From NCBI GenBank assembly GCA_964436125.1, contig CAYTBT010000025.1:1-47741 (forward strand): 47,741 nucleotides of DNA. The letters run 5' to 3'. The first letter of the stretch is position 1, and each line of letters opens with the position of its first letter. Shown one piece after another: positions 15,573 to 25,316 of the stretch. Below the pieces are notes generated by a model. It was not told the DNA's origin. It saw only the letters and a program-made list of their open reading frames with translations, and made no database searches. The position numbers and the translations under genes were made by a program. This stretch comes from CAYRFF01 sp964436125 (GTDB taxonomy: Bacteria; Bacteroidota; Bacteroidia; Chitinophagales; Saprospiraceae).

Positions 15573-16570
15573 TAGACACAAGGGATTTTCAACTTTTTCT
15601 AAAAAGAATAAAGCCGATGAAGGCATTGATTATCGGTGATGTCATGCTGGATAGATATTTATATGGTAAGGTCAATCGCATTTCACCTGAAGCTCCCGTT
15701 CCTATTCTCGATTATACACATACAGAAGAAAAACTCGGAGGTGCCGGCAATGTCGCCTTAAATTTCAAGAAGCTAGGAATTGATGTAGATATCATCAGTA
15801 TCATCGGAAAAGATGTTGAGGGAGCCCATTTTATAGAGCTCCTTGAGGAATATGGCATAAATACCGAGTATATTCTCCGGCAAGCCGACCGAATTACAAG
15901 CTTAAAAACACGGGCAATGGCGGGGCAACAGCATTTACTCCGAGTCGATCGTGAAGAGAAAAAAGCCTTGGATAAAAATGAAGTGAATCACATTGTTAAT
16001 CAGATTGATGTGGCCTTTAAGAAAAAGGATTATGACATTGTAATCCTACAAGACTATAACAAGGGGATTTTTACCGGAAACTCTATTCCTGCTGTTTTAA
16101 ACCAGCTCAATCAATACAATACAACAATAGGTGTAGATCCGAAGCTCGCCAATTTCTGGGAATACACCGGTGTAGATATCATGAAGCCCAATCTGCAGGA
16201 ACTTTCAGCTATCTTGGGAAAACAGGTAAGACCTACAGTACCCGCTCTGAAACAAGCATCAATTGAACTTGAAGAGCGTTTAAAGAATAGTATGAGTGTC
16301 ATTACACTTTCAGAACACGGGATATTTCTACATAAAGGAAATAATCACCTTTTGATGCCTGCGGAATTTATTGACATTGTAGATGTATGCGGTGCCGGTG
16401 ATGCAGTTATCGCAGTCTTAAGCCTGGCTGTCGCAGCAGAGATGCCGATGTCATTTACGGCAAGCATTTCCAATATGGCGGGAAAAATCGTCTGTAAGCA
16501 CGTGGGAGTAGTACCTGTGGGCATTGGACAGATAACTACAGAAGTACAAAAAATTGTAAATAAAATATAA
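15569..16570 (+). CDS. rfaE1: D-glycero-beta-D-manno-heptose-7-phosphate kinase (HldE/RfaE domain I)
   Basis: A 333-residue PfkB-family sugar kinase matching the N-terminal kinase half of HldE, which phosphorylates heptose 7-phosphate at C1 for ADP-heptose synthesis. Family marks are GDVMLDRYLYGKVNRISPEAPVPI (about 24-47), LGGAGNVALN (about 56-65) and the catalytic DVCGAGD near residue 273. In place of the usual DVTGAGD the Thr is Cys, while the catalytic Asp is retained. The cytidylyltransferase half is absent, so the organism must encode it separately (HldE2/HldC type). The 4-base overlap with waaA shows that Kdo and heptose additions are co-expressed. Confidence 0.92.
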   Translation: MIDTRDFQLFLKRIKPMKALIIGDVMLDRYLYGKVNRISPEAPVPILDYTHTEEKLGGAGNVALNFKKLGIDVDIISIIGKDVEGAHFIELLEEYGINTEYILRQADRITSLKTRAMAGQQHLLRVDREEKKALDKNEVNHIVNQIDVAFKKKDYDIVILQDYNKGIFTGNSIPAVLNQLNQYNTTIGVDPKLANFWEYTGVDIMKPNLQELSAILGKQVRPTVPALKQASIELEERLKNSMSVITLSEHGIFLHKGNNHLLMPAEFIDIVDVCGAGDAVIAVLSLAVAAEMPMSFTASISNMAGKIVCKHVGVVPVGIGQITTEVQKIVNKI

Positions 16571-16666
16571 AATAAGGGCATTCATTACCATATTATCAAA
16601 AATATACATAAATTTAGCACTCATTAATTAATTCAAGTAATCAATCCTTAAAACAAAATAAGTATT

Positions 16667-19003
16667 ATGATGAAGTACAACTACATGAAATTATTTAGCG
16701 TGGGAATTTTAGCTGCTGTGTTCAGCTTATTCATGGTTCCTACACAAGCACAGACAACGCTCGACGTCGAGGGTGTAGGGAATTTTCACCTATATCCTAC
16801 ACAGTATGGAGATATGCTCGGTATGACAGATACCTTAACCGGGGAGCTTGGCTTTGTTATCAACAGCCAAGGAGGGCTAGGCACCGCTTGCGATGCAATA
16901 GCACAAGATTTGACAGATAAAATTGCCGTTATTCTTTATGATCATGGAAATGGTTGTGATGCGGACACTAAGGTAAGCAATGCAATCGATGCAGGAGCCA
17001 AAGCAGTTATTCTTGTCCAAGTACTAGATATGAATGCTACGCCATACCCAATTCCGTTTCAAGATGTGAATAACATCTCTGACATTCCTGTATTCGTCGC
17101 AATGTCCGATGAAGTAGGAGCTGCACTCGGTGATATCGCGGGGGCTACAGGTAACGTTTCAATTTATTACTCTTACGATACTTCAGTCGAAGTTATCTGG
17201 AGTGAAGATTTCTCTGATGGCTTTGATGGACCTAATGGAGAATGGACGAGTGTATCAGCTACAGCGGTCGATACTACTGTATGGACTTATGCACCGGATG
17301 CACAGACGCATGGATATTTTTCCAGTTTCCTCATTGACTCACCGACTAAGAACAACGGAGCTGCAGTTATGGATAATGGCTGGTATCTTTCCAAGGGAGG
17401 AACGGTCGAACCACCATTTAATTCTTCTACAGGATATGGCGATACAGGAGGTCAGTTGATTTCTCCGATTATCGATTTATCCAATTCAGGTCCGGTAACC
17501 GTAAGATGGTATGAGTTTGGATTTGGCTTAAACGATTTTGCTGATTCATTTGTAGGTTTTTACTACTCTCTTGATGGTGGGACTACATGGAGTGCACGGG
17601 TCAACTTAACAACTAAGAATGACTGGCGCGAGGTTTACGCCAATCCGGAAATTCAACGAGTATTTGTTGCGGATGCAGCCGGTGCGGCAGAGTTCAGATT
17701 TAAGATTGAATTCCGTTCTGACCTCTTCGGTATGGTTGTAGATGATGTTCAGCTTGTGAAGCCTGCTGATACTGACCTGGCAATTACAGGCGCTCCATTC
17801 TATACACCTAAAAACTATGCTCAGCCTACATACTCTATAGACTTTGACACTTTCTATTTCACAGCTTCTGTAGAAAATAAAGGTGCTCAAGCGCAAGAGA
17901 ATGTAACATTAAGAGCTGAAATTCTCGATGCTGAAGGTAATGTATTACATACCGTAGAAGGAATAGGTGATACAATCATACCTCCTATGGGAACTGTAGA
18001 TTTATCAATTTCAGAAACTTATGTACCATCTGATCTTGAAGCAGGAACATATTCTGTACGTTACACAGTAATTCCTGAAGAAGCAGATGAATTCCCTGAA
18101 AATAATACAGGTGGACAATATACCTTTAAGGTTACGGACAATCTATTTGCGATGTCAGAAACTAGTGTTAATTCATGGTATGTAGGTACGGGTAATAGTA
18201 CCAAAGCTATAGGTAACATCTATTCTATCCCGGCTCAGGTAACTGAGTATTACAAGATAGGCGATGTGCAGGTAGCATACAGATTCTCCAATGATTCAGT
18301 TGACGTTTCTGATAAAACCGTAACTGTACTTATAACAGCTATCGCTGATACGGTACTCGCAGATTATAGCAACTTGACTATAGATGCTACACAAGATCCA
18401 TTTAACCAGGAATCTTTCATTCAAGTAGCATATCAAGATGTAAGTCTTGAAGGTTCTGCTGAAGGTCAATTAGTTACTGCAGACGGAAATGAATTCCTCG
18501 ATGCAATCAGTCTTGATCCACTAGATCAGGTAAGCCTTGAGAATGGTACTCGATACATTGTATGGCACATCATTCAAGATAGTACGATCGCTATAGGCCT
18601 TAATTCTGATAATCCTATTGATAGAACATTTGCTCCTATCATTTACGATGCAGCAGAAGCAAGCTACTATGGTGGATTTACTAGCTCTACTCAAGGTATC
18701 GTTCAGATGCACGTACAACTCGCCTCTACAGTTGATAAAACTCCTTTACCGGAAGAGGCACTCACCGTGTATCCAAACCCTGTTGTAGGAAGTATCCTTA
18801 ATGCCAATCTTAAGTTCAAGGAAGCAACTGATGCAACGATTACTATCGCCGATATGAGCGGTATGGTACAATCTATCAATGTATATGAAAATGTACTTGA
18901 GCAGACAATTACCAGTGATGTATCAAACCTTCCTGCAGGAGCTTATCTAATAAGACTTTCTACGCAGAAAGGTACGAGAACTGTGAAGTTCATTAAGCAA
19001 TAA
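16667..19003 (+). CDS. Secreted T9SS protein with PA domain, paralogue 1
   Basis: A 778-residue secreted protein. After a signal peptide ending near AQT comes a protease-associated (PA) domain (about 30-165: DKIAVILYDHGNGC, IDAGAKAVILVQ, ISDIPVFVAMS) with two Cys that probably pair. Then come a jelly-roll/MAM-like region with IWSEDFSDGF and GGQLISPIIDLS...GFYYSLDGGTTW (about 180-370), a CARDB-like beta-sandwich (FTASVENKGAQAQENVTLRAEI, about 400-490), a further sandwich, and a type A T9SS sorting domain (YPNPV ... LPAGAYLIRLS ... VKFIKQ). No protease catalytic domain is visible. Two adjacent ATGs exist; the second (16670) aligns with paralogue 2. Exported by Sec, then by T9SS to the surface or medium. 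Role unknown. Confidence 0.85.
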   Translation: MMKYNYMKLFSVGILAAVFSLFMVPTQAQTTLDVEGVGNFHLYPTQYGDMLGMTDTLTGELGFVINSQGGLGTACDAIAQDLTDKIAVILYDHGNGCDADTKVSNAIDAGAKAVILVQVLDMNATPYPIPFQDVNNISDIPVFVAMSDEVGAALGDIAGATGNVSIYYSYDTSVEVIWSEDFSDGFDGPNGEWTSVSATAVDTTVWTYAPDAQTHGYFSSFLIDSPTKNNGAAVMDNGWYLSKGGTVEPPFNSSTGYGDTGGQLISPIIDLSNSGPVTVRWYEFGFGLNDFADSFVGFYYSLDGGTTWSARVNLTTKNDWREVYANPEIQRVFVADAAGAAEFRFKIEFRSDLFGMVVDDVQLVKPADTDLAITGAPFYTPKNYAQPTYSIDFDTFYFTASVENKGAQAQENVTLRAEILDAEGNVLHTVEGIGDTIIPPMGTVDLSISETYVPSDLEAGTYSVRYTVIPEEADEFPENNTGGQYTFKVTDNLFAMSETSVNSWYVGTGNSTKAIGNIYSIPAQVTEYYKIGDVQVAYRFSNDSVDVSDKTVTVLITAIADTVLADYSNLTIDATQDPFNQESFIQVAYQDVSLEGSAEGQLVTADGNEFLDAISLDPLDQVSLENGTRYIVWHIIQDSTIAIGLNSDNPIDRTFAPIIYDAAEASYYGGFTSSTQGIVQMHVQLASTVDKTPLPEEALTVYPNPVVGSILNANLKFKEATDATITIADMSGMVQSINVYENVLEQTITSDVSNLPAGAYLIRLSTQKGTRTVKFIKQ

Positions 19004-19043
19004 GAATTTCATTTTATTCTTATAAATTAAGCAATGAGCTTAA

Positions 19044-19084
19044 AAGAAAGAGCTTTCTTCATAAGAAGGAAGCTCTTTCTTATT
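19044..19084 (+). terminator. Terminator after PA-domain paralogue 1
   Basis: A 17-bp stem (19044-19060 with 19065-19081, one G-U pair) closes on a 4-base loop and ends in a short T-rich stretch. It lies 41 bases after the stop codon. Its arms (AAAGAGCTTTC) resemble those of the terminator after paralogue 2. Confidence 0.85.
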
Positions 19085-19439
19085 TACTACCTCCTTTCAT
19101 CCTACTTCCATCTTCCGGAATTCACCTCTCTTTGCATCGAAATACCACCTTTTAAAGCAGCACATCAACAAGTTTAAAGCCGAGTATTCTTATAGCTTTA
19201 ATCCTGTTCTCATGATTCCTGAATACAAGACATAATAATTCATAAAATGACTAAGCAGGTCTTGATTATACTTTAATTCTGATACTCCATAACAAGTCTC
19301 CGATCTTCTGATAGCCAAACTGTAAAAGAATGTAGTATTCCAAGCCCTATCCCCCATTATTATTTAGGATTCTTTTAATCTTTTCATAAATTAGCTGACA
19401 TCATACAATCATCATTTAATTCATTAAAAACACGACGTA
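19085..19439. other. Spacer between the PA-domain paralogues
   Basis: About 355 bases without an open frame of note. CATAAATTAGC at 19387-19397 is nearly the same as CATAAATTTAGC upstream of paralogue 1 (16607-16618). It may be part of a conserved promoter resembling TAnnTTTG, but it is not an exact match. Confidence 0.4.
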
Positions 19440-21755
19440 ATGAAATACAATTACACCCATTCATTTATTTACAGTATAGCAATACTTTTCAGTATGTGCC
19501 TTGCTGTGCCTATGTATGCCCAGACGACCCTGGACGTCGATGGAATAGGTACTTTTCACTTGCATCCGACCCAATACGGAGACTTTATCGAAGTAGATGA
19601 TACTCTATCCGGTGAACTTGCGTTTATCACAGATGCTTCAGGAAATCTGAGTATAGCCTGTGAACCTATTAGCCAAGATTTAACGGACAAAATTGCGGTT
19701 CTTCTTTACGATAGTCGCGAAGGAGGTTGCAATTCTGCTGACAAAGTAAGCAATGCAATCGATGCCGGCGCCAAGGCAGTCATTATTGTCAAAACCGTAT
19801 TTCCAAGCAATTTCCAAGACCCCAATGACATTTCCGATATCCCGGTATTTGTTGTAATGCTGGATGAATTTTCTCCTGTCCTTGAGAATATGAATTCGGC
19901 AAAAGATGTGCAGATATATTATTTCTATGACCATTCAGAAGAAGTAATCTGGAGTGAAGATTTTGGCAATGGCTTTGCTAGCAGCAACGGACAGTGGACA
20001 AGTGTCGGCGTTACTAGTGACACGGCACTCTGGAAATATGAGCCTGATGCACAATCCAATGGCGATATCAGAAACTTTTTAATCGACTCTCCTACCAAGG
20101 GGAACGGCGCCGCATTGATGGACAATGGCCGCTATCTAGCCAATGGCGAAATCCCCGACACTTATCCCTATGGCGATATAGGAGGACAGCTTATCTCTCC
20201 TGTCATAGATCTGTCGACTTCAGGCCCTGTTTCTATCAAATGGTGGCAATTCTGCGTGGGCCTCAATTCTGTAGCAGACACATATATAGGCTTTTACTAT
20301 TCGCTAGATGGAGGAACGACTTGGATGCCGAGAATCAACCTTACAACAGAGAACATCTTTAATGCCAATACAACTGAAATTCACAATCCCGAGATAAGAA
20401 GAGTTTTTATCCCCGATGCAGCAGGTACCGCAGAATTTAGGTTTAAGATTGAATTCAGATCTGACTATTATGCTATGCTCGTCGATGATATTCAAGTCGT
20501 CGCTGCTCCGGAAACGGACCTCGCTGTCGATGGTGCACCGTTTTATACGCCACAAAACTATGCACAACCTACTTATGTTATTCAGTACGACACGTTCTAT
20601 TTCTCCGTTCCGGTCACTAATCAAGGAGCAGTTGCCCAAGATAATATCGGAATACGCGCTGACATTATAGATCTTGCAACAGGTGAAACAGTAGGGACAG
20701 TCGAAGGTATTTCAGATGCTGTTATTCCGGTAGGAGAAACAAGCGACGTCGAAATATCCGAAACCTATGTTCCTGAAAATCTTCCTATAGGAAGCTACAA
20801 GATAAGATATACTGTTCTTCCTGATGATGCAGATAATTTCCCCGAAAACAACAAGGCTGAAATTTATTTTAAAGTTACAGAAAATAGCATGGCTATGTCC
20901 AATATGGTACAGAATGGCTGGGCGACTGCGGGCGATAATGGAACTTTCGGTGTAGGGAATATCTATGCATTGCCGGTTGAACTCCAAGACGATTACAAAG
21001 TAGGTAGTGTGGACGTAAGCTATATCACTACCGATGACAATGTAGATGTAAGCGATAAAAGCCTTACTATTTTAATAACTGCGGTTCCGGATTCTATTAA
21101 ACCTGATTATAGTAATATCGTCTTAAATGCCTCGCAAGATCCGTTTAACAATGAAAATCTCATTCAAGTTGCATTCCAGGATGTATCCCTGGCAGGCAGC
21201 TCGGAAGGCGACATTATCACAGCAGCCGGTGATTCTTTTACCGATGCATCCTCTATTACGGATATGCGTGCTGTGCCACTTGAAAAAGGTACGCGGTATA
21301 TCGTATGGAATCTCTTGCAAGATAGCACACTAGGCATTGCCTTAAATTTCGATCATCTTATCGTAAGGCCACCTTCTCCATTTATCTATGGCAGAGATGG
21401 AAACGGCACGCCACGGTACTATTGGTATTATACGAGAGGAGCTCAAGCCGTTATACAACTGAATTTACAACTTGCAACTACAGTGGATAAAAGTCCACTT
21501 CCGGCAGAAGCATTTACCATTTATCCTAATCCGGTTGCAACAAGTACTCTTTACGCTGAATTAAATTTCACTACGGCAACTGATGCAACTGTAACCATTG
21601 CGGATATGAGTGGCATGGTTCACTCTATACAGAACTATGACAATGTCCTTCAACAGACAATATCTCGTGATGTATCTGATTTGCCGGCAGGCACATATTT
21701 AATACGGCTCGCCACGCAGAATGGTACGCGTACAGTCAAGTTTATTAAACAATAA
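19440..21755 (+). CDS. Secreted T9SS protein with PA domain, paralogue 2
   Basis: A 771-residue protein that aligns with the 16667 gene from end to end: signal peptide ending near YAQ, PA domain with the same Cys pair (IACEPIS...GGCNSAD), jelly-roll region with WSEDFGNGF and GGQLISPVIDLS...GFYYSLDGGTTW, CARDB-like domain (DLAVDGAPFYTPQNYAQP), and type A T9SS sorting tail ending in the same GTRTVKFIKQ. Again no protease catalytic module is present. The two genes are head-to-tail with separate terminators, so they are probably separate transcripts. Synonymous divergence is clear, so the duplication is not recent. Function unknown. Confidence 0.85.
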   Translation: MKYNYTHSFIYSIAILFSMCLAVPMYAQTTLDVDGIGTFHLHPTQYGDFIEVDDTLSGELAFITDASGNLSIACEPISQDLTDKIAVLLYDSREGGCNSADKVSNAIDAGAKAVIIVKTVFPSNFQDPNDISDIPVFVVMLDEFSPVLENMNSAKDVQIYYFYDHSEEVIWSEDFGNGFASSNGQWTSVGVTSDTALWKYEPDAQSNGDIRNFLIDSPTKGNGAALMDNGRYLANGEIPDTYPYGDIGGQLISPVIDLSTSGPVSIKWWQFCVGLNSVADTYIGFYYSLDGGTTWMPRINLTTENIFNANTTEIHNPEIRRVFIPDAAGTAEFRFKIEFRSDYYAMLVDDIQVVAAPETDLAVDGAPFYTPQNYAQPTYVIQYDTFYFSVPVTNQGAVAQDNIGIRADIIDLATGETVGTVEGISDAVIPVGETSDVEISETYVPENLPIGSYKIRYTVLPDDADNFPENNKAEIYFKVTENSMAMSNMVQNGWATAGDNGTFGVGNIYALPVELQDDYKVGSVDVSYITTDDNVDVSDKSLTILITAVPDSIKPDYSNIVLNASQDPFNNENLIQVAFQDVSLAGSSEGDIITAAGDSFTDASSITDMRAVPLEKGTRYIVWNLLQDSTLGIALNFDHLIVRPPSPFIYGRDGNGTPRYYWYYTRGAQAVIQLNLQLATTVDKSPLPAEAFTIYPNPVATSTLYAELNFTTATDATVTIADMSGMVHSIQNYDNVLQQTISRDVSDLPAGTYLIRLATQNGTRTVKFIKQ

Positions 21756-21856
21756 TCACTTTATGCCGGGATAAAATTGAATTCATTGCCGTTCATTTAT
21801 TCTGCACAATTCAATTGCAATGATAGACTTATAGTGATTACTGAATTGATTTAATG

Positions 21857-21895
21857 AAAAGAGAGCTTTTCCTAGACGGAATTGCTCTCTTTTTT
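21857..21895 (+). terminator. Terminator after PA-domain paralogue 2
   Basis: AAAAGAGAGC (21857-21866) pairs with GCTCTCTTTT (21884-21893) around a 17-base loop, followed by more T. It lies about 100 bases after the stop and points towards the convergent valS. Confidence 0.8.
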
Positions 21896-22003
21896 AATTC
21901 TGACAACTTGTATCGGAAGCCTCATTCTACGCTCCCGGACAATAACAACTGAGCAAGTGATTCCTCTCGACATTGCCCGGTGGAGTCACCTAGACAACAT
22001 AAA

Positions 22004-24640
22004 TCAGTTCAGGTTCTCTAGTGTTTCCTCAAGACGCGAAAGGCGCTTACGTCCATCCTCGAGCTTCTGCCTCTCGCGAGCAACTACTTGCTCAGGAGCA
22101 TTCTCGACAAATTTTTCATTGCCGAGTTTCTTCTGTACGCTGATGAGGAACCCGCGTGCATGTTCAAGCTCCTTTTCAATGCGTTCCTTTTCAGCACTCA
22201 CATCAATTACGTCCCCGACTTCCAGAAAATATTTTTCTGTTCCGGACACAAATGGAATGGAATTATTAGGGACCTCCTTTACCCAGGTTATTTCACTGAT
22301 ATGTGCCATATCCTTGATAAATTCCATCCGGCCTTCGGGAGCATATAAATCCATCGCAATCGATGACTCAAGGATACTGAGTCCAAGCTTCTCCTTCGGT
22401 GAAATCCCCTTGGAATTTCTCTGTTCCCGGATATTACTCACCAATGTTTTCAAAGTATTCAAGGTCTTTATGAACTCTGCATCATAATCCTCTACCTCAG
22501 GATAAGTAGCTATGATACAATCATCGCCTTCTTCTCTCTCTTTCAGTCCATGATATATCTCTTCCGTTATAAAAGGCATATATGGATGTAGAAGTATCAT
22601 CAATTTCTCAAATACCTCAACAGTCCTGTTATAAGTCCAGCTATCGAGCTTTTCTCCATATTCCGGCTTAATCATTTCCAGATACCAGCTACAGAACTCT
22701 GACCAAATAAAACTGTATAATTTTTTGGCCACTTGTGACAGCCTATATTTGTCATATTCTTCCTCAATATCTTCAAGCAGAGCATTGAGACTATCACTTA
22801 TCCAGTTCACAGCGAGTCCACGTGCTACAGGCGTCTCCGCATCTACCTCAACATCAAAACTCTTTACAAGCCTGAATGCATTCCAGATTTTATTGGCAAA
22901 ATTCCGTCCTTGTTCAACGAGTTGTACATCGTATAACAGATCTCCGCCTGCCGGAGAAAAGGAAAGCAAGCCATAACGCACTGCGTCAGCGCCGTATTGA
23001 TCGATGAGTTTAAGCGCATCCGGAGAATTCCCCAAAGATTTACTCATTTTCCGCCGCTGCTTATCCCTGACCATGCCGGTAAAATAAACATCGTTAAATG
23101 GCATCTGATCTCTCCACTCATAACCCGCCATAATCATACGTGCAACCCATAAGAAAATAATATCCCAACCTGTTACAAGAACATTGGTAGGATAATATGC
23201 CGCAATATCACTATCCGCTTTAAACCCATCAAAGACACTTATGGGCCACAACCATGACGAAAACCATGTATCCAGAACGTCCTCATCTTGCTGTAAATCA
23301 TCAAGGGTAAGGCTCACATTCTGAAATTGAGCTCGTGCCTGATCCAAAGCCTCTTCTGCAGACTCGGCCACAAATTCTTTTCCCTGATAATACCATACCG
23401 GTATGCGATGTCCCCACCATAATTGTCGTGAGATGCACCAGTCCCTGATATTTTCCATCCAATGCCGATAAGTATTCTTCTGCTTTTCAGGGAAAAAATG
23501 GATGAAATCCTCCATCACAGCTTTTAAAGCCGGTTGTGCAATATCTTCCATATCCACATACCACTGCAAGGAAAGTTTAGGCTCTACAACCGCATTGGTC
23601 CTTTCACTTCTTCCCACGGAATGGGTGTAATCCTCAACCTTCAACAACAGATCCTCTGACTTGAGAATTTCAACAGCTTTCTTCCGTGCCTCATCTCTAT
23701 CTAAACCATCAAATTCCTTCCCGGCCTTCTCATTTAAAATGGCTCTATCGTCAAATATCTCGATGACCTCCAGCTCATGCTTTTTCCCGATCATATAATC
23801 ATTGGGATCGTGTGCCGGTGTTATCTTCAAAGCCCCTGTACCGAATTCTCTATCGACATATTCATCAGAAATAACTTCTACACTTCGATCTGTAAGTGGA
23901 ACCTTCACTTGTTTCCCTACATAGTTTTTATACCGTGGATCAGCTGGATGGACAGCAACCGCAGTATCCGCCATAATAGTCTCAGGCCGTGTAGTGGCGA
24001 TGGTAAGGTAATCATCAGAACCTTTAAGATAGTATTTTATATAGTAGAGAGAACCATTTTCTTCTGTATGCAGCACTTCTTCATTGGACAATACTGTCTG
24101 CGCTTCAGGATCCCAGTGCACAATCCGATAATCGCGATACAATTTCCCCTTCCGATATAAATCTACAAATGCATGGATAACCGCTTCCGATCTACTCTCA
24201 TCCATCGTAAATGCCTCGCGTTCCCAGTCGCATGATGCACCGAGTTTCTTTAATTGATCGAGAATTATGCCACCATATTTATCCTTCCATTGCATTGCAT
24301 AATCCATAAATTCCTCACGTGAAATCTCGTGCTTTTTTAGGCCTTTTTCCTCCTTTAACCACTTCACAACCTTGGCCTCCGTTGCTATGGATGCATGATC
24401 TGTACCAGGCACCCAGCAAGCATTATAGCCTTTTAATCGCGCCCGACGTATCAAGACATCTTGAATCGTGTTATTCAGCATGTGCCCCATGTGCAGAACG
24501 CCCGTAACATTGGGCGGTGGCATAAGAACAGTATATGTCTCTCGATCGTCAGGCTCAGAATGAAAATATCCCGATTCCCACCAGTAAGAATACCACTTCC
24601 CCTCAGTTTCTGAAGGATTATAGTGCTTTGAAATCGCCAT
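22004..24640 (-). CDS. valS: Valyl-tRNA synthetase
   Basis: An 878-residue class I aminoacyl-tRNA synthetase that charges tRNA-Val. The HIGH-type motif is in PNVTGVLHMGHMLNN (about 39-53) and the KMSKS motif in RRKMSKSLGNSPD (about 530). The CP1 editing domain (TTRPETIMADTAVAVHP, about 218-234), the anticodon-binding helical region and the C-terminal coiled coil arm (about 810-878) that distinguishes ValRS from IleRS are present. The length is normal for Bacteroidota. It is convergent with the PA-domain gene and followed by no gene on its own strand within 2 kb. Confidence 0.97.
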   Translation of the reverse strand: MAISKHYNPSETEGKWYSYWWESGYFHSEPDDRETYTVLMPPPNVTGVLHMGHMLNNTIQDVLIRRARLKGYNACWVPGTDHASIATEAKVVKWLKEEKGLKKHEISREEFMDYAMQWKDKYGGIILDQLKKLGASCDWEREAFTMDESRSEAVIHAFVDLYRKGKLYRDYRIVHWDPEAQTVLSNEEVLHTEENGSLYYIKYYLKGSDDYLTIATTRPETIMADTAVAVHPADPRYKNYVGKQVKVPLTDRSVEVISDEYVDREFGTGALKITPAHDPNDYMIGKKHELEVIEIFDDRAILNEKAGKEFDGLDRDEARKKAVEILKSEDLLLKVEDYTHSVGRSERTNAVVEPKLSLQWYVDMEDIAQPALKAVMEDFIHFFPEKQKNTYRHWMENIRDWCISRQLWWGHRIPVWYYQGKEFVAESAEEALDQARAQFQNVSLTLDDLQQDEDVLDTWFSSWLWPISVFDGFKADSDIAAYYPTNVLVTGWDIIFLWVARMIMAGYEWRDQMPFNDVYFTGMVRDKQRRKMSKSLGNSPDALKLIDQYGADAVRYGLLSFSPAGGDLLYDVQLVEQGRNFANKIWNAFRLVKSFDVEVDAETPVARGLAVNWISDSLNALLEDIEEEYDKYRLSQVAKKLYSFIWSEFCSWYLEMIKPEYGEKLDSWTYNRTVEVFEKLMILLHPYMPFITEEIYHGLKEREEGDDCIIATYPEVEDYDAEFIKTLNTLKTLVSNIREQRNSKGISPKEKLGLSILESSIAMDLYAPEGRMEFIKDMAHISEITWVKEVPNNSIPFVSGTEKYFLEVGDVIDVSAEKERIEKELEHARGFLISVQKKLGNEKFVENAPEQVVARERQKLEDGRKRLSRLEETLENLN

Positions 24641-24669
24641 AGTTATATGTCATTTTTTATTAATTCATG

Positions 24670-24677
24670 CAAAAATA
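24670..24677 (-). promoter_or_regulatory. Candidate valS promoter, -7 element
   Basis: On the minus strand this reads TATTTTTG, matching TAnnTTTG, 30 bases upstream of the valS ATG. No convincing -33 TTG is seen. Confidence 0.4.
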
Positions 24678-24730
24678 GCAGCTTTCATTGAGATTCATAG
24701 CATATTCCCACCAGAAGTCGCTGACTTTCG

Positions 24731-25291
24731 TCAAATACCGCTGCCTTCCTCGGCTTTCATTGCGGCTAGGAAGCCTCCCATATACTGCCAGAGCACAATT
24801 CCCCCGCACACGCCTACATTAAATGAATGCTTGGTTCCATATTGCGGGATCTCAACTGCTTTATCAAGCATAGGTAACAAGGGATCGGAGATACCGTCAA
24901 CCTCGTTGCCAAATATCAATGCATATTTCTTCTCAATAGAAGTCCTGATAGTCTGCAACTCGATGCTCTCATCCGTCTGCTCCACCCCGACAATTTCACA
25001 ACCGCTTTCTTTCAATTCTTTGACACAATCACGTGCATCATCATAATACTTCCAGCTTACCGTATTCTCAGCTCCGATTGCAGTCTTCAATATTTCTTTA
25101 TGTGGTGGTTGCGCTGTTATCCCGCAGAGGTGAAGCTTTTCTACCCTGAATGCATCAGCCGTCCTGAAGAAGGCGCCGACATTATATGCGCTGCGGATGT
25201 TATCAAGCACGAGATGGATAGGAAATTTGCTAGCTTGTTTAAATTCCCTTTCTGAAATCCTTCCGAGCTCATTTAAAGATTGTTTCTTCAT
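24731..25291 (-). CDS. SpoU/TrmH family RNA 2'-O-methyltransferase
   Basis: A 186-residue SPOUT methyltransferase. The three SpoU motifs are visible: motif 1 LVLDNIRSAYNVGAFFRTADAF (about 27-48, with the catalytic Asn/Arg), motif 2 KKYALIFGNEVDGIS (about 124-138) and motif 3 VEIPQYGTKHSFNVGVCGGIVLWQ (about 147-170), which form the knotted SAM site. It methylates a ribose 2'-OH on tRNA or rRNA; the target cannot be told. It lacks the N-terminal L30e-like domain of RlmB, so it is a minimal form. It lies 25 bases after pyrG in the same direction and is probably co-transcribed with it. Confidence 0.9.
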   Translation of the reverse strand: MKKQSLNELGRISEREFKQASKFPIHLVLDNIRSAYNVGAFFRTADAFRVEKLHLCGITAQPPHKEILKTAIGAENTVSWKYYDDARDCVKELKESGCEIVGVEQTDESIELQTIRTSIEKKYALIFGNEVDGISDPLLPMLDKAVEIPQYGTKHSFNVGVCGGIVLWQYMGGFLAAMKAEEGSGI

Positions 25292-25316
25292 TCCTTTTCC
25301 TACTTTTAAGCAGTGT

